64,000 nt of DNA, taken from positions 62,001 through 126,000 of the forward strand of contig NZ_SSMQ01000027.1 of NCBI RefSeq assembly GCF_005144585.1, written 5' to 3'. Shown here piece by piece: positions 9,523 through 18,221 of this stretch. The position numbers were made by a program, and so were the translations under genes. Origin of the DNA: Polyangium fumosum. Its GTDB lineage: Bacteria > Myxococcota_A > Polyangia > Polyangiales > Polyangiaceae. Positions within the stretch are counted from its first letter, which is position 1. Each line of letters begins with the position of its first letter. The notes under the pieces were generated by a model. It had not been told where the DNA came from and ran no database searches. It saw only the letters and a program-made list of their open reading frames with translations.

Positions 9523-11568
9523 TCAACAGCCCTTGGGTAGCTCCGCGAGGAAACGGTGGAGTCGGCTCATTTCCTCGTGCTCGACGAGGTCGGCCTCGGG
9601 CGAGGCGGGGTCCTTCGGAGGTTTTCGGTCCTTGCCCTTCCATGCGGCTTCGATGTCCGGCCTCGGCGTGACGATGGGGAATGCGGGGTCGCCGTCGTCG
9701 AGCAGCAGCAAGAATTCGAGGAACTTGCCGACGCTCCCTTCGAGCCGGGCCTTTTGCGTCGTGACGGCGTCGCGGAACGAGAGCTGTCCGAGCAGGACCG
9801 CGTCGAACGTGCTGCGCGTCGTCGTCACCGTCACGTCCGCGCCGGCGCGCACGTGGGCCACGTAGCTCAGGGCCCCGTTCGATACCTCCAGCGCGTAATG
9901 CTGGCCGGTATCCGTGAAACTCCAGTTCATGAGGATGCGCTCACGCGCCTGGGGGCCCAGCAGGCGCGCGCCGAGCGAATCGAAGATCATGTCGAGCGTC
10001 ATCGCGGAGAACATGCTCGCGTCGGTGGACGGCGCGTCCGACGGGATCGTCACGCCGTCGCGTAGCTCCTGTGCGCCCATCAGGTAGAAGTTCCTCCACG
10101 GCCCGGCCTCGGCCTGGTAGCCGAGCTGTTCGAGGGTGTTCGCCAGGAGGTCTTTGGCTTTCGTGTTCGTCGGATCGTGGAAGACCACCTTGTCGAGGAG
10201 CTCGGCCGCCCAGCGGTATTCGCCTTTGTCAAACGCGGCGCCGGCCGCCTTGAGGACCTTGGAGGCGCCGCCCATGAGCTCCACGTATTTCGAGCTGCTT
10301 CGCTCGGGCGGGAGCGGATGGAGGCGCGCCGGGTTGCCGTCGAACCAGCCCATGTACCGGTCGTAAATGCCCTTCACGTTGTGGTTGACCGTGCCGTAAT
10401 AGCCGCGGTTGAACCATTCCCGGGCGATGCTTTGCGGCATCTCGAAGACCTCGGCGATCTCGATGCCCGTGTAGCCCTTGTTGAGCATTCGCAGCGTCTG
10501 GTCGTTCAGGTAACGATACATGTCGCGCTGCTTGGAGAGGAACGAGGTGATCCTCTCCTGGCCCCAGCGTGGCCAGTGGTGTTGCGCGAAGAGCACGTCG
10601 GTCTTGTCCCCGAAGAGGTCGAGCGCTTCGTTGAGGTATTTCGACCATGCGAGCGCGTCCCGGACGCGCGCGCCGCGGAGCGTCTGGATGTTGTGCATCG
10701 TGTGTGTGGCGTTCTCCGCTGCGCAGAACACACGGTGATCCGGGAAATAGAAGTCGAACTCGGCCGGCGCTTCGGCGCCCGGCGTCATGTGGAACTCGAT
10801 GCGGACCCCATCGAGCTCGATCGTGTCGCCTGTCCGCGAGATGGTCCTCGTCGGCGCGATGATCGAGATCCGGCCGATGGACTGGCCCTTGGCGAGGCCC
10901 GAATCGATCTGGCCCCGGGGACCGGCCACGAGGTAAGGGCCGTACATGTATTGCGCCCGGCGGATCATCGCGACACCCGCATATACGTTCTCGCTGACGG
11001 CGTGCTCGAGGAAGTCCGCGGGGGCGACGATTTCGACCCGTTTGGCGCGGACGTCCTCGGGATCGACGACGCCGCACACGCCGCCGAAATGGTCCACGTG
11101 GCTGTGCGTGTAAATGACGGCCTTGACCTTGACGTCGGGGCGCTTGCGGAGCTCGCGATAGAGGCGGAGCGCGTCGGCGGCGCATTCGCAGGAGATCAGC
11201 GGATCGATGAGGATGAGGCCCTCGGCGCCCTCGATGATGGTCATGTTCGACATGTCGAACGCGCGGACCTGGTAAAACCCCTCGGTGACCTTGAAGAGGC
11301 CATTCATCGTGTTGAGCCTGGCCTGGCGCCACAGGCTCGGGTTCACCGTGGGCGGGCACGGGGCGTCGCGCGTTTGATCCATATAAGGCGCGAGCGTCCA
11401 GACGGTCTTGCCTTTCTCGTTCGTGATCTGGAGCGGAGGATCCCACGTCCCGATGTAGCCGCGGCTCGCGTCCTCGAAGTCCGCCGTGTCGTCGAAGGGG
11501 AGGGTGTTCCACACCGCCGCGTTTGCGTCGGTCGTGTATTTGGAGGCGTCTCGGGGTTTCGTGGACAT
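9523..11568 (-). CDS. Alkylsulfatase of the metallo-beta-lactamase superfamily
   Basis: 681 aa, close to the roughly 660 aa of SdsA1-type enzymes. Residues about 95-330 are a metallo-beta-lactamase fold with THSHVDH at 154-160 for the binuclear zinc site, followed by CAAENATHTMHN, which holds further ligands. The middle section (RDMYRYLNDQTLRMLNKG, YGTVNHNVKGIYDRYMGW) matches the alkylsulfatase dimerisation domain, and the last 130 residues match the SCP2-like domain. The family hydrolyses primary alkyl sulfates such as SDS to alcohol and sulfate. No signal peptide is visible, so this one is probably cytoplasmic. It converges on the PAS-STAS gene with only 12 bases between stops. Confidence 0.92.
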   Translation of the reverse strand: MSTKPRDASKYTTDANAAVWNTLPFDDTADFEDASRGYIGTWDPPLQITNEKGKTVWTLAPYMDQTRDAPCPPTVNPSLWRQARLNTMNGLFKVTEGFYQVRAFDMSNMTIIEGAEGLILIDPLISCECAADALRLYRELRKRPDVKVKAVIYTHSHVDHFGGVCGVVDPEDVRAKRVEIVAPADFLEHAVSENVYAGVAMIRRAQYMYGPYLVAGPRGQIDSGLAKGQSIGRISIIAPTRTISRTGDTIELDGVRIEFHMTPGAEAPAEFDFYFPDHRVFCAAENATHTMHNIQTLRGARVRDALAWSKYLNEALDLFGDKTDVLFAQHHWPRWGQERITSFLSKQRDMYRYLNDQTLRMLNKGYTGIEIAEVFEMPQSIAREWFNRGYYGTVNHNVKGIYDRYMGWFDGNPARLHPLPPERSSSKYVELMGGASKVLKAAGAAFDKGEYRWAAELLDKVVFHDPTNTKAKDLLANTLEQLGYQAEAGPWRNFYLMGAQELRDGVTIPSDAPSTDASMFSAMTLDMIFDSLGARLLGPQARERILMNWSFTDTGQHYALEVSNGALSYVAHVRAGADVTVTTTRSTFDAVLLGQLSFRDAVTTQKARLEGSVGKFLEFLLLLDDGDPAFPIVTPRPDIEAAWKGKDRKPPKDPASPEADLVEHEEMSRLHRFLAELPKGC

Positions 11569-11642
11569 CGCTTCCGGATCCTTTCGACGACATGGTTCGC
11601 AAGGGGCATACCAGTCGTCGAAAAGGCTTTTCCGAGCGAACG

Positions 11643-12563
11643 TTACGCTTCTTTGACGGCCCTCGGCTTCCGCAACGCGAGGAGCACGCCCGCCGCGAGC
11701 ATGGCGCCCGCGAGGACGATGCGCGGCGTGAGGCGTTCGCCGAGGAGGAGCACGCTGCCCGCCGTCGCGAGGACGGGGACGAGGAGCTGTACGACGGCCG
11801 CGCGAATGGCCGTAAGGCGCGGGAGCGCCGCATACCAGAGGCTATAACCGACCCCGGAGGTGAGGGCGCCCGACGCGATCGCGAGGAGGAGGCCCCGCGG
11901 CGTGGCGCGTGGGATTTCGAGGAAAACCGCGCTCGCCAGGGAAAGCGCGAGGGTGAGCGGGACGGCGCGGACGAAATTGTCGGCGGTCGCGACGAGGGGG
12001 TTTGGGGGCGCAGCTCGGCTTGTCCGAGCGGAGCCCCCAAGCGTTGAATGGTTTTGGGCGGAGCGGCCCCGGAGAGAATAGATGCCCCACGCGACGCCCG
12101 CCGTGGCCATGAGGAGGGCGCCCACGGGATCGGGCGCGGTGGCCCCCGGCGCGGCGAGGACGAGCAGGCCGCCGAGTGCGAGCGCGAGGCCGATCCAGCC
12201 GCTCGCGGAAGGGCGTTCGCCCCGGAAAAGGCCCGCGCCGAGCATGGTCGTCTGGACACACCCGAAGAGGACCAGCGCGCCGATGCCGGCGCCCATACGG
12301 ACATATGCGAGGGAAAAACCCGCCGCATAAGCAAAGAGCGCGAAAGCCGAGCGAAAGGTGCCCTCGTGAGGGCGAGCACCCCGGGCGAGGAGGAGGAGCA
12401 CGAGCGTCGCCGCGCCCGACGCGAGGCGCACCGTGGTGAACGTGGCGGGATCGATGCGCGCGGCGCCGTCGGCGAGGGCCGCGCGGCAAAGCAAGGAGTT
12501 CCCGGCGAAACCGAGGAGCGCGAGGCTTACGAGCAACGGGACGGGAATACGGCCGGGCGGCAT
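11643..12563 (-). CDS. EamA/DMT-family exporter carrying an in-frame hairpin insertion
   Basis: 306 aa with about ten hydrophobic segments in two EamA-type repeats (about 5-140 and 150-300), the usual drug/metabolite transporter length and layout. Substrate cannot be told from sequence. Between the two halves, residues 175-188 (LGGSARTSRAAPPN) are encoded by an imperfect palindrome at 12002-12040 and look like a tolerated insertion in the connecting loop. The gene is 74 bases upstream of the alkylsulfatase on the same strand, so the two may be co-transcribed. It is divergent from the PLP enzyme gene, and the 76 bases between them must hold both promoters. Confidence 0.85.
   Translation of the reverse strand: MPPGRIPVPLLVSLALLGFAGNSLLCRAALADGAARIDPATFTTVRLASGAATLVLLLLARGARPHEGTFRSAFALFAYAAGFSLAYVRMGAGIGALVLFGCVQTTMLGAGLFRGERPSASGWIGLALALGGLLVLAAPGATAPDPVGALLMATAGVAWGIYSLRGRSAQNHSTLGGSARTSRAAPPNPLVATADNFVRAVPLTLALSLASAVFLEIPRATPRGLLLAIASGALTSGVGYSLWYAALPRLTAIRAAVVQLLVPVLATAGSVLLLGERLTPRIVLAGAMLAAGVLLALRKPRAVKEA
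12002..12040. repeat. REP-like hairpin inside the EamA coding sequence
   Basis: Arms TTGGGGGC (12002-12009) and GCCCCCAA (12033-12040) pair exactly. Inside them GCTCGG (12013-12018) and CCGAGC (12024-12029) pair across a 5-base loop, with 3-base internal bulges. The reading frame stays open through the element. Confidence 0.65.
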
Positions 12564-12639
12564 CGTGGGAGGAGCGTAAACGAAAAGAGGCCGGGCGTCC
12601 TCGGAGATTCAGGGTAGAGTGGGGGCGTCGAGGAGGCCC

Positions 12640-13794
12640 ATGCGGCACGATTCCACAGGACGAACGTTCGCCCCGGAGAGCATTGCGGCGCAGGCGCTCG
12701 GATGGGTGGACGCGGAGACGCGGGCGATCGTATCGCCGATTCACCCATCGACGACCTTCCTGCGCGATCCGGACAATCAATACCGGTCAGGCAGGGTGTA
12801 CGGTCGATCGGACAATCCCACGTTCGATCAGGCCGAGGCCCTCGTGACGTCCCTCGAAGGCGGGGCATCGAGCATGCTCTTTGCCTCGGGAATGGCGGCG
12901 GCGACCGCGGTCTTTTTGAGCCTTTCGCCCGGCGACCACGTCGTCGTACCGGAGGTGATGTACTGGTCTTTGCGGAGCTGGATTTGTGGCCCGGGAGAGC
13001 GGTTCGGGTTCCGGGCGTCGGTCGTGGACATGACGAACCCGGAGAAGGTCGCGGCCGCGATCGAGCCGGACAAGACGCGGCTCGTGTGGGTGGAGACGCC
13101 CGCGAATCCGCTCTGGTGCGTGACGGACATCGCCGAGGTGTCGCGGATCGCGCATGCGGCGGGGGCGCTCGTTTGCGTGGACTCGACGTCGGCGACGCCG
13201 GTCCTGACGCGGCCGCTCGCGTGCGGCGCGGATTTCGTGATGCATTCGGCGACGAAATACCTGAATGGTCACTCCGACGTGCTCGCCGGCACCTTGACGG
13301 CGGCGCGGACGGGTGATTTCTGGGAGCGCGTGCGCGCCACGCGGTCGCAGGTCGGCAGCATCGCGGGGCCCTTCGAGGCCTGGCTGCTCGTGCGAGGCAT
13401 GCGGACCTTGTTCCTGCGGGTGCGGGCGGCGTCGAAGAGCGCGCTCGCGATCGCCGAGCACCTGGAGCAGCATCCGCGGGTGCTCTCCGTGATGTACCCG
13501 GGTCTGCCCTCGTTCCCTACGCACGTGGTGGCGGCGCGGCAGATGGATGGGGGGTTCGGCGGGATGCTGTCGGTGCGGATCCGGGGCGGCGAGGAGGCGG
13601 CGGTGCGGGTCGCATCACGCGTGTCGCTCTGGAAACGCGCGACGTCGCTCGGCGGAGTCGAGAGCCTCATCGAGCATCGCGCGAGCGTGGAAGGGCCGGA
13701 TTCTCCGGTGCCGAGGGATCTGCTCCGGCTCTCGGTGGGGATCGAGGCGGCCGCGGATCTCATCGCGGATCTCGATCAAGCGCTCGCGCTCTAG
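12640..13794 (+). CDS. PLP-dependent trans-sulfuration enzyme (Cys/Met metabolism family)
   Basis: 384 aa from the ATG at 12640, with AGGAGG three bases upstream; an in-frame GTG at 12619 is possible. The fold-type I signature is clear: YGRSDNPTFDQAE near the N-terminus, SGMAAATAV for phosphate binding, VDSTSATP, and MHSATKYLNGHSD with the PLP lysine at 206. The C-terminal SLGGVESLIEHRAS is typical of cystathionine gamma-synthase, gamma-lyase and methionine gamma-lyase. Which reaction it runs cannot be settled by eye. It is divergent from the exporter gene. Confidence 0.9.
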   Translation: MRHDSTGRTFAPESIAAQALGWVDAETRAIVSPIHPSTTFLRDPDNQYRSGRVYGRSDNPTFDQAEALVTSLEGGASSMLFASGMAAATAVFLSLSPGDHVVVPEVMYWSLRSWICGPGERFGFRASVVDMTNPEKVAAAIEPDKTRLVWVETPANPLWCVTDIAEVSRIAHAAGALVCVDSTSATPVLTRPLACGADFVMHSATKYLNGHSDVLAGTLTAARTGDFWERVRATRSQVGSIAGPFEAWLLVRGMRTLFLRVRAASKSALAIAEHLEQHPRVLSVMYPGLPSFPTHVVAARQMDGGFGGMLSVRIRGGEEAAVRVASRVSLWKRATSLGGVESLIEHRASVEGPDSPVPRDLLRLSVGIEAAADLIADLDQALAL

Positions 13795-13840
13795 CGCGGT
13801 TCTTGTCGAAACACGTCTCTCGGTGCATCCTCGCGCGCCG

Positions 13841-14881
13841 ATGATGGAGACGATTCCCTCCTGGATCCTCGCCCGCTTTCGTGACCTCGATCAAAGGCCC
13901 CACGCGCCCCACGGCGGGGGCCTCATCAACCGCACGTTCCTCGTCGAGGGGCGCGCGGGGAAGGTCATCGTGCAGCGGCTGCACCCGGTGTTCGCGGGGG
14001 TGGTGAACGAGGACATCGACGCCGTGACGGCGCACCTCGCGGCCAAGGGCCTTTGGACGCCGCGGCCTCTGCGCACCGACGACGGCGCTTTATGGGTCGA
14101 CGACGAGGAGGGGCGGGCCTGGCGCGCGCTCTCGTACGTGGAGGGGCAGAGCCATGACCGCGTGCCGGGCCCGAGCTTCGCGCGCGAGGCCGGCCGCATG
14201 GTGGCGCGGTTTCACGCGGCCGTCGCCGATCTCGTGCACGACTACCGGCACGTGCGGGCTGGGGTGCACGATACGAAGAAACACCTCGCCACGCTGGAGA
14301 CGGCGCTCGACGCGCATGCGGGGCATCGGCTGTTCGGCGAGGTCGAGCCGCTCGCGCGGCGGCTGCTCGCCGAGGCCGCGCGGCTGCCGGATCTCGACCA
14401 GCTCCCGCTTCGGCACGTGCATGGAGATCTCAAAATATCGAACCTCTTGTTCCAGGGTGAACAAGCGGTGTGCCTCGTGGATCTGGACACCCTCGGCCGG
14501 ATGATCTGGCCCTTCGAGATGGGCGACGCGCTCCGCTCGTGGTGCAATCCGGCGGGCGAGGACGTGGCGCACGTGGCGATCGACGCGGGCACGTTCGGCG
14601 CGGCGCTCGCGGGGTATGGCGAGGTCGCGCGGGGGGCGGGGCTCGTGTCGGCGGAGGAGGCGGGGGCGGTCGTGGACGGGCTCGCGACGATATGCCTGGA
14701 GCTCTCGGCGCGGTTTCTCGCAGACGCGCTGCGCGAGGCGTATTTCGGCTTCGACGCGCGGCGATTCCCGGCCCGGGGCGAGCATAACCTGGTGCGCGGC
14801 CGCGGACAGCTCGCGCTCTTCGACAGCGTACAGGCAAGACGCACGGAGCTCGAGCACGCCGCGCGCGCGGCGCTGGGCTGA
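13841..14881 (+). CDS. APH-family small-molecule kinase
   Basis: 346 aa from the tandem ATG at 13841; the upstream open frame overlaps the PLP gene and is not coding. The fold is aminoglycoside-phosphotransferase-like: GLINRTFLV near the N-terminus for nucleotide binding, the catalytic HGDLKISN at 194-201 (Asp196) and the metal-binding VDLDT with Asp214 and Asp216. The sequence resembles NahK/homoserine kinase II-type sugar or alcohol kinases more than antibiotic-resistance enzymes. It starts 46 bases after the PLP enzyme gene and probably shares its transcript. The substrate is unknown. Confidence 0.82.
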   Translation: MMETIPSWILARFRDLDQRPHAPHGGGLINRTFLVEGRAGKVIVQRLHPVFAGVVNEDIDAVTAHLAAKGLWTPRPLRTDDGALWVDDEEGRAWRALSYVEGQSHDRVPGPSFAREAGRMVARFHAAVADLVHDYRHVRAGVHDTKKHLATLETALDAHAGHRLFGEVEPLARRLLAEAARLPDLDQLPLRHVHGDLKISNLLFQGEQAVCLVDLDTLGRMIWPFEMGDALRSWCNPAGEDVAHVAIDAGTFGAALAGYGEVARGAGLVSAEEAGAVVDGLATICLELSARFLADALREAYFGFDARRFPARGEHNLVRGRGQLALFDSVQARRTELEHAARAALG

Positions 14882-15012
14882 GGCCTCGGTCGGGTTCGTC
14901 CCGTGGTAAAAATTTCGCCCAGGCGAGCGACTCCGCTCTTGCCGCGGAGGCGGATTCATGATCGTTTCCTCCCCTCTATTTGACGAGCCATCGAGGGCGC
15001 GTGGAGGATGCG

Positions 15013-16926
15013 ATGATCAAGCGCGGGTTCTTCGGGGTGATGTGGTTCGGCGCGCTGCTCGGAGCGACGAGCAGCGCCCACGCCGTGCCCATCACGCAAA
15101 ACACCGATCCCCACTCGACCGGTCTTGGGATCTCGACCGCGTGTGGCAACAGCTCCGGCACGTCCCAGGCCTCCTATTATCGAGCGTTCGATCTGTACGG
15201 CATGGGCATTCCCGCGAGCGGGATCCGCAGCGTGCAGTTCGGCGTCGACGCGCTGTACAACGGCCCGCTGGAGATCCTCGTCAAGTTCTACACGCTCACC
15301 TCGACGCTCGCGGTGGCGAATCTCGTCCCGATCGGCTCGCCCACCGCCGTGACGGTCCCGTCGCAGCAGGGGACGCTGGTGACCGTCCCCCTGAACCCGA
15401 ACCTCTCGTTCGATACGCAGGATCAGATCGTCGTCGAGGTCTTCGTGCCGGATGGCCAAGCGACCGGCGCGTTCTTTTATTTCGGCTCGAACTCGGCCGG
15501 CCAATCGGCGCCGGGGTACGTCCGCGCGCCGGCCTGCGTCGGCATGGAGGACATCACGGAGCTCGGGTCGCTCGGCAATGGGAACATGCACATCGTCATG
15601 ACGCTCGACGTCGGCACTTGCGGCGACAGCATCGCCGAGATCTCGGCCGGCGAGACGTGCGATGACGGCAATGCCGTGAGCGGCGACGGCTGCGACGCGA
15701 ATTGCACGGTGACGGCCTGCGGCAACGGCGTCCTGACGAACGGCGAGACGTGCGACGACGGCAACACCGTGAGCGGCGACGGCTGCGATTCGAACTGCAA
15801 GCCGACGGGCTGCGGCAATGGCGTGGTGTCGGCGGGCGAGGCGTGCGACGACGGCAATCCCGTGAGCGACGACGGCTGCGATTCGAACTGCACGGTGACG
15901 GCCTGCGGCAACGGCGTGAAGGCCGGCGCCGAGGCGTGCGACGACGGCAATACCGTGAGCGACGACGGCTGCGACGCGAACTGCACGGTGACGGGCTGCG
16001 GCAACGGCATCGTGACGGGCGGCGAGCTCTGCGACGATGGCAACACCGTGGGCGGGGACGGCTGTGACGGCAATTGCTTCAACCCGGCCTGCGGCAACGG
16101 GTTCGTCGGCGTCGGCGAGACGTGCGACGACGGCAACGACGTGAGCGGGGACGGCTGCGACGTGAACTGCACGGCGACGGGCTGCGGCAACGGCGTGCTC
16201 ACGGCCGACGAGATCTGCGAGGACGGCAATACGGTCGACGGCGACGGGTGTGATTCGAATTGCACGCCGAGCTTCTGCGGCAACGGCATCGTGACGCTCG
16301 GCGAGGACTGCGACGACGGCAACACGACGGACGGCGACGGCTGTGATTCGAACTGCAAGCTGCCCGCCTGCGGCAATGCGATCCTCAACGAGGGCGAGGC
16401 CTGCGACGACGGCAACAAGAGCGACGGTGACGGCTGTGATTCGGACTGCTCGGTCACGGCGTGTGGCAACGGCATCGTGACGCTCGGCGAGGAATGCGAC
16501 GACGGCAACGACGTGGACGGCGACGGCTGCGACAAGGCCTGCAAGTCGACGGCGTGTGGCAACGGCACGAGGACCGAGGGCGAGGAATGCGACGACGGCA
16601 ACGACGTGGACGGCGACGGCTGCGACACGAACTGCACGGCGACAGGCTGCGGCAATGACGTCGAGACCGAGGGCGAGGACTGCGACGACGGCAACACGAC
16701 GGACGGCGACGGCTGTTCGGCGACATGCAAGTTCGAGTCGAATGGCGAGGGCGGCGGCGTCGGCGGCGCGGCGGGCGCCGGCGGCGACGGCACGGCTGTC
16801 GAAGGCGGCTGCGACTGCGCCGTCGCGGGCGCGAGCGACACGAAGACCTCGGCGGGCCTTTTCGGCGCGCTCTTCGCGGCCCTGCTCGTGCCCTTCCGGC
16901 GTCGTCGCCGGGCGGCGCAGGGCTGA
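15013..16926 (+). CDS. Secreted 12-repeat disulfide-rich protein with MYXO-CTERM tail
   Basis: 637 aa. GGAGG precedes the ATG at 15013. A signal peptide ends near residue 25 (SSAHA). Residues about 30-200 form a beta-rich domain I do not recognise. Cys203 to about residue 574 is twelve tandem repeats of about 31 residues with core CGNG...GE.CDDGN...GDGCD..C, the myxobacterial disulfide-rich repeat (DUF4215-like), four Cys per unit. A Gly-rich linker leads to a MYXO-CTERM-like tail: Cys residues, a hydrophobic segment, then RRRRR. Such proteins are exported and anchored at the cell surface. Acidic Asp-rich loops in each unit could bind calcium, which is inference. Confidence 0.9.
   Translation: MIKRGFFGVMWFGALLGATSSAHAVPITQNTDPHSTGLGISTACGNSSGTSQASYYRAFDLYGMGIPASGIRSVQFGVDALYNGPLEILVKFYTLTSTLAVANLVPIGSPTAVTVPSQQGTLVTVPLNPNLSFDTQDQIVVEVFVPDGQATGAFFYFGSNSAGQSAPGYVRAPACVGMEDITELGSLGNGNMHIVMTLDVGTCGDSIAEISAGETCDDGNAVSGDGCDANCTVTACGNGVLTNGETCDDGNTVSGDGCDSNCKPTGCGNGVVSAGEACDDGNPVSDDGCDSNCTVTACGNGVKAGAEACDDGNTVSDDGCDANCTVTGCGNGIVTGGELCDDGNTVGGDGCDGNCFNPACGNGFVGVGETCDDGNDVSGDGCDVNCTATGCGNGVLTADEICEDGNTVDGDGCDSNCTPSFCGNGIVTLGEDCDDGNTTDGDGCDSNCKLPACGNAILNEGEACDDGNKSDGDGCDSDCSVTACGNGIVTLGEECDDGNDVDGDGCDKACKSTACGNGTRTEGEECDDGNDVDGDGCDTNCTATGCGNDVETEGEDCDDGNTTDGDGCSATCKFESNGEGGGVGGAAGAGGDGTAVEGGCDCAVAGASDTKTSAGLFGALFAALLVPFRRRRRAAQG
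15619..16734 (+). repeat. Twelve tandem coding repeats of about 93 bp
   Basis: Twelve in-frame units of about 93 bases encode the disulfide-rich repeats. Neighbouring units share long identical blocks around GACGACGGCAAC and GGCGACGGCTG, so copy number may change by unequal recombination. Confidence 0.85.
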
Positions 16927-17095
16927 GCCTTACGGAGCGACGCCCTCACCCTCCGCGGGAGAGTGGCTTTTCATCTAAAATTGTGACCATTGCGGAAGTC
17001 GGTGCGTCCGCGCGAAAAAGCATGGACGCCGCCGTCGGCCCCGGGCTATCCTCGCTTTTGCGCGCGCTCCTTGCCGTGACGAAAGCGAGATTCTC

Positions 17096-18175
17096 ATGAG
17101 AATGCTTCTTCCCCTCGTCGCAATTTCCTTGGCAATCGTCGGTTGCTCCAGCTCCGGGAACGTCGATCTCGGAGCGGGTGCTGCCGGGCCCGGCGGGGCG
17201 GGCGGGAGTGGAGGAAGTGGGGGCGGCGGCACCGGTGGGAACGGCGGAAGCGGCGGCAGCGGCGGCAGCGGGGGCGGGACGACGTCGTATACCGTGACGT
17301 TCGACCCCGTGAAGGTGGCGCCGGGGACCGAGCACACGCAATGCGTGGTGAAGCGGCTCGGCAACGACGCGCTCGAGCGCATCCACGAGATTCGCAACGT
17401 GCTGCCGACGGGCTCGCATCACCTCATCGTGTACCGGACGAACGATACGGTGGAGCAGCTCGAGCCGTTCGATTGCCAGCCCTTCGCCGACACGCTGGAC
17501 CCGTCGAAGGGCGCGCCGGTGATGATCACGCAAAAACACGAGGACACGCTGACCCTGCCGGACGGGGTGGCGTTCACGATGCAGCCGAACCAGATGGTGC
17601 GGCTCGAAATGCATTACCTCAATGCGTCGCTCTCCGAGATCGACGTGTCGGCGACATCGACGTTCTACACGATGAAGGAAGCCGACTTCAAGGACGAGGC
17701 CGATTTCCTCTTCATCGGCAACCCCGACATCAACATCGCGCCGCATACGAAGGCGACGCTCGGGCCGACGTTCCTGCCGCTGCCCGCGGACCTCGTGGGC
17801 TCGAAGTTCTTCGGCATCACCGGGCATACGCACCAGTGGGGCAAGGACGTGACCGTGTCGTGGGCGCCGTCGAAGAACGGGGCGGATACGACGGTGTACG
17901 ACGTCGATGGATGGCTCTGGAGCGAGCCGCCGACCGTGGTGCACGATCCGCCGTTCCAGGTCCCCGAGGGCGGGGGCTTCCGGTTCACGTGCTCCTGGGA
18001 CAACCAGAGCAGCCAGCAGGTGGGCTTCGGGGAGTCGGCGAACGACGAGATGTGCTTCTTCTGGGCCTATTACTACCCGAGCAAGGGGTCGCGCGTCTGC
18101 GCGCACACGGACCAGGTCGGGGGCGGGCTCGACATCTGCTGCCCAGGCAATCAGCTCTGCGGGCTCCTTTTCTGA
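17096..18175 (+). CDS. PHM-like copper monooxygenase lipoprotein
   Basis: 359 aa. A short signal peptide ends in AIVGC, so Cys17 should be lipidated, and a long Gly/Ser linker reaches about residue 63. The remaining 300 residues match the two-domain core of peptidylglycine alpha-hydroxylating monooxygenase. The candidate CuH ligands are His108 and His109 (GSHHLIVY) and His173 (LEMHY). The candidate CuM ligands are His244 and His246 (GHTHQWGK) and Met319 (NDEMC). Rat PHM uses H107, H108, H172, H242, H244 and M314, so order and spacing agree closely. An ascorbate-dependent two-copper hydroxylase at the cell surface is the likely role; the substrate is unknown. Confidence 0.75.
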   Translation: MRMLLPLVAISLAIVGCSSSGNVDLGAGAAGPGGAGGSGGSGGGGTGGNGGSGGSGGSGGGTTSYTVTFDPVKVAPGTEHTQCVVKRLGNDALERIHEIRNVLPTGSHHLIVYRTNDTVEQLEPFDCQPFADTLDPSKGAPVMITQKHEDTLTLPDGVAFTMQPNQMVRLEMHYLNASLSEIDVSATSTFYTMKEADFKDEADFLFIGNPDINIAPHTKATLGPTFLPLPADLVGSKFFGITGHTHQWGKDVTVSWAPSKNGADTTVYDVDGWLWSEPPTVVHDPPFQVPEGGGFRFTCSWDNQSSQQVGFGESANDEMCFFWAYYYPSKGSRVCAHTDQVGGGLDICCPGNQLCGLLF

Positions 18176-18184
18176 GCCCTCCCC

Positions 18185-18210
18185 GGGGGACGGGTCCGCG
18201 CCCGTCCCCC
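18185..18210. terminator. Bidirectional terminator-like hairpin
   Basis: A perfect 10-bp GC stem (18185-18194 with 18201-18210) and a 6-base loop lie between two convergent genes, the PHM-like lipoprotein and the M2 peptidase. It can serve both strands. Confidence 0.7.
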
Positions 18211-18221
18211 AACCTTCCCCT

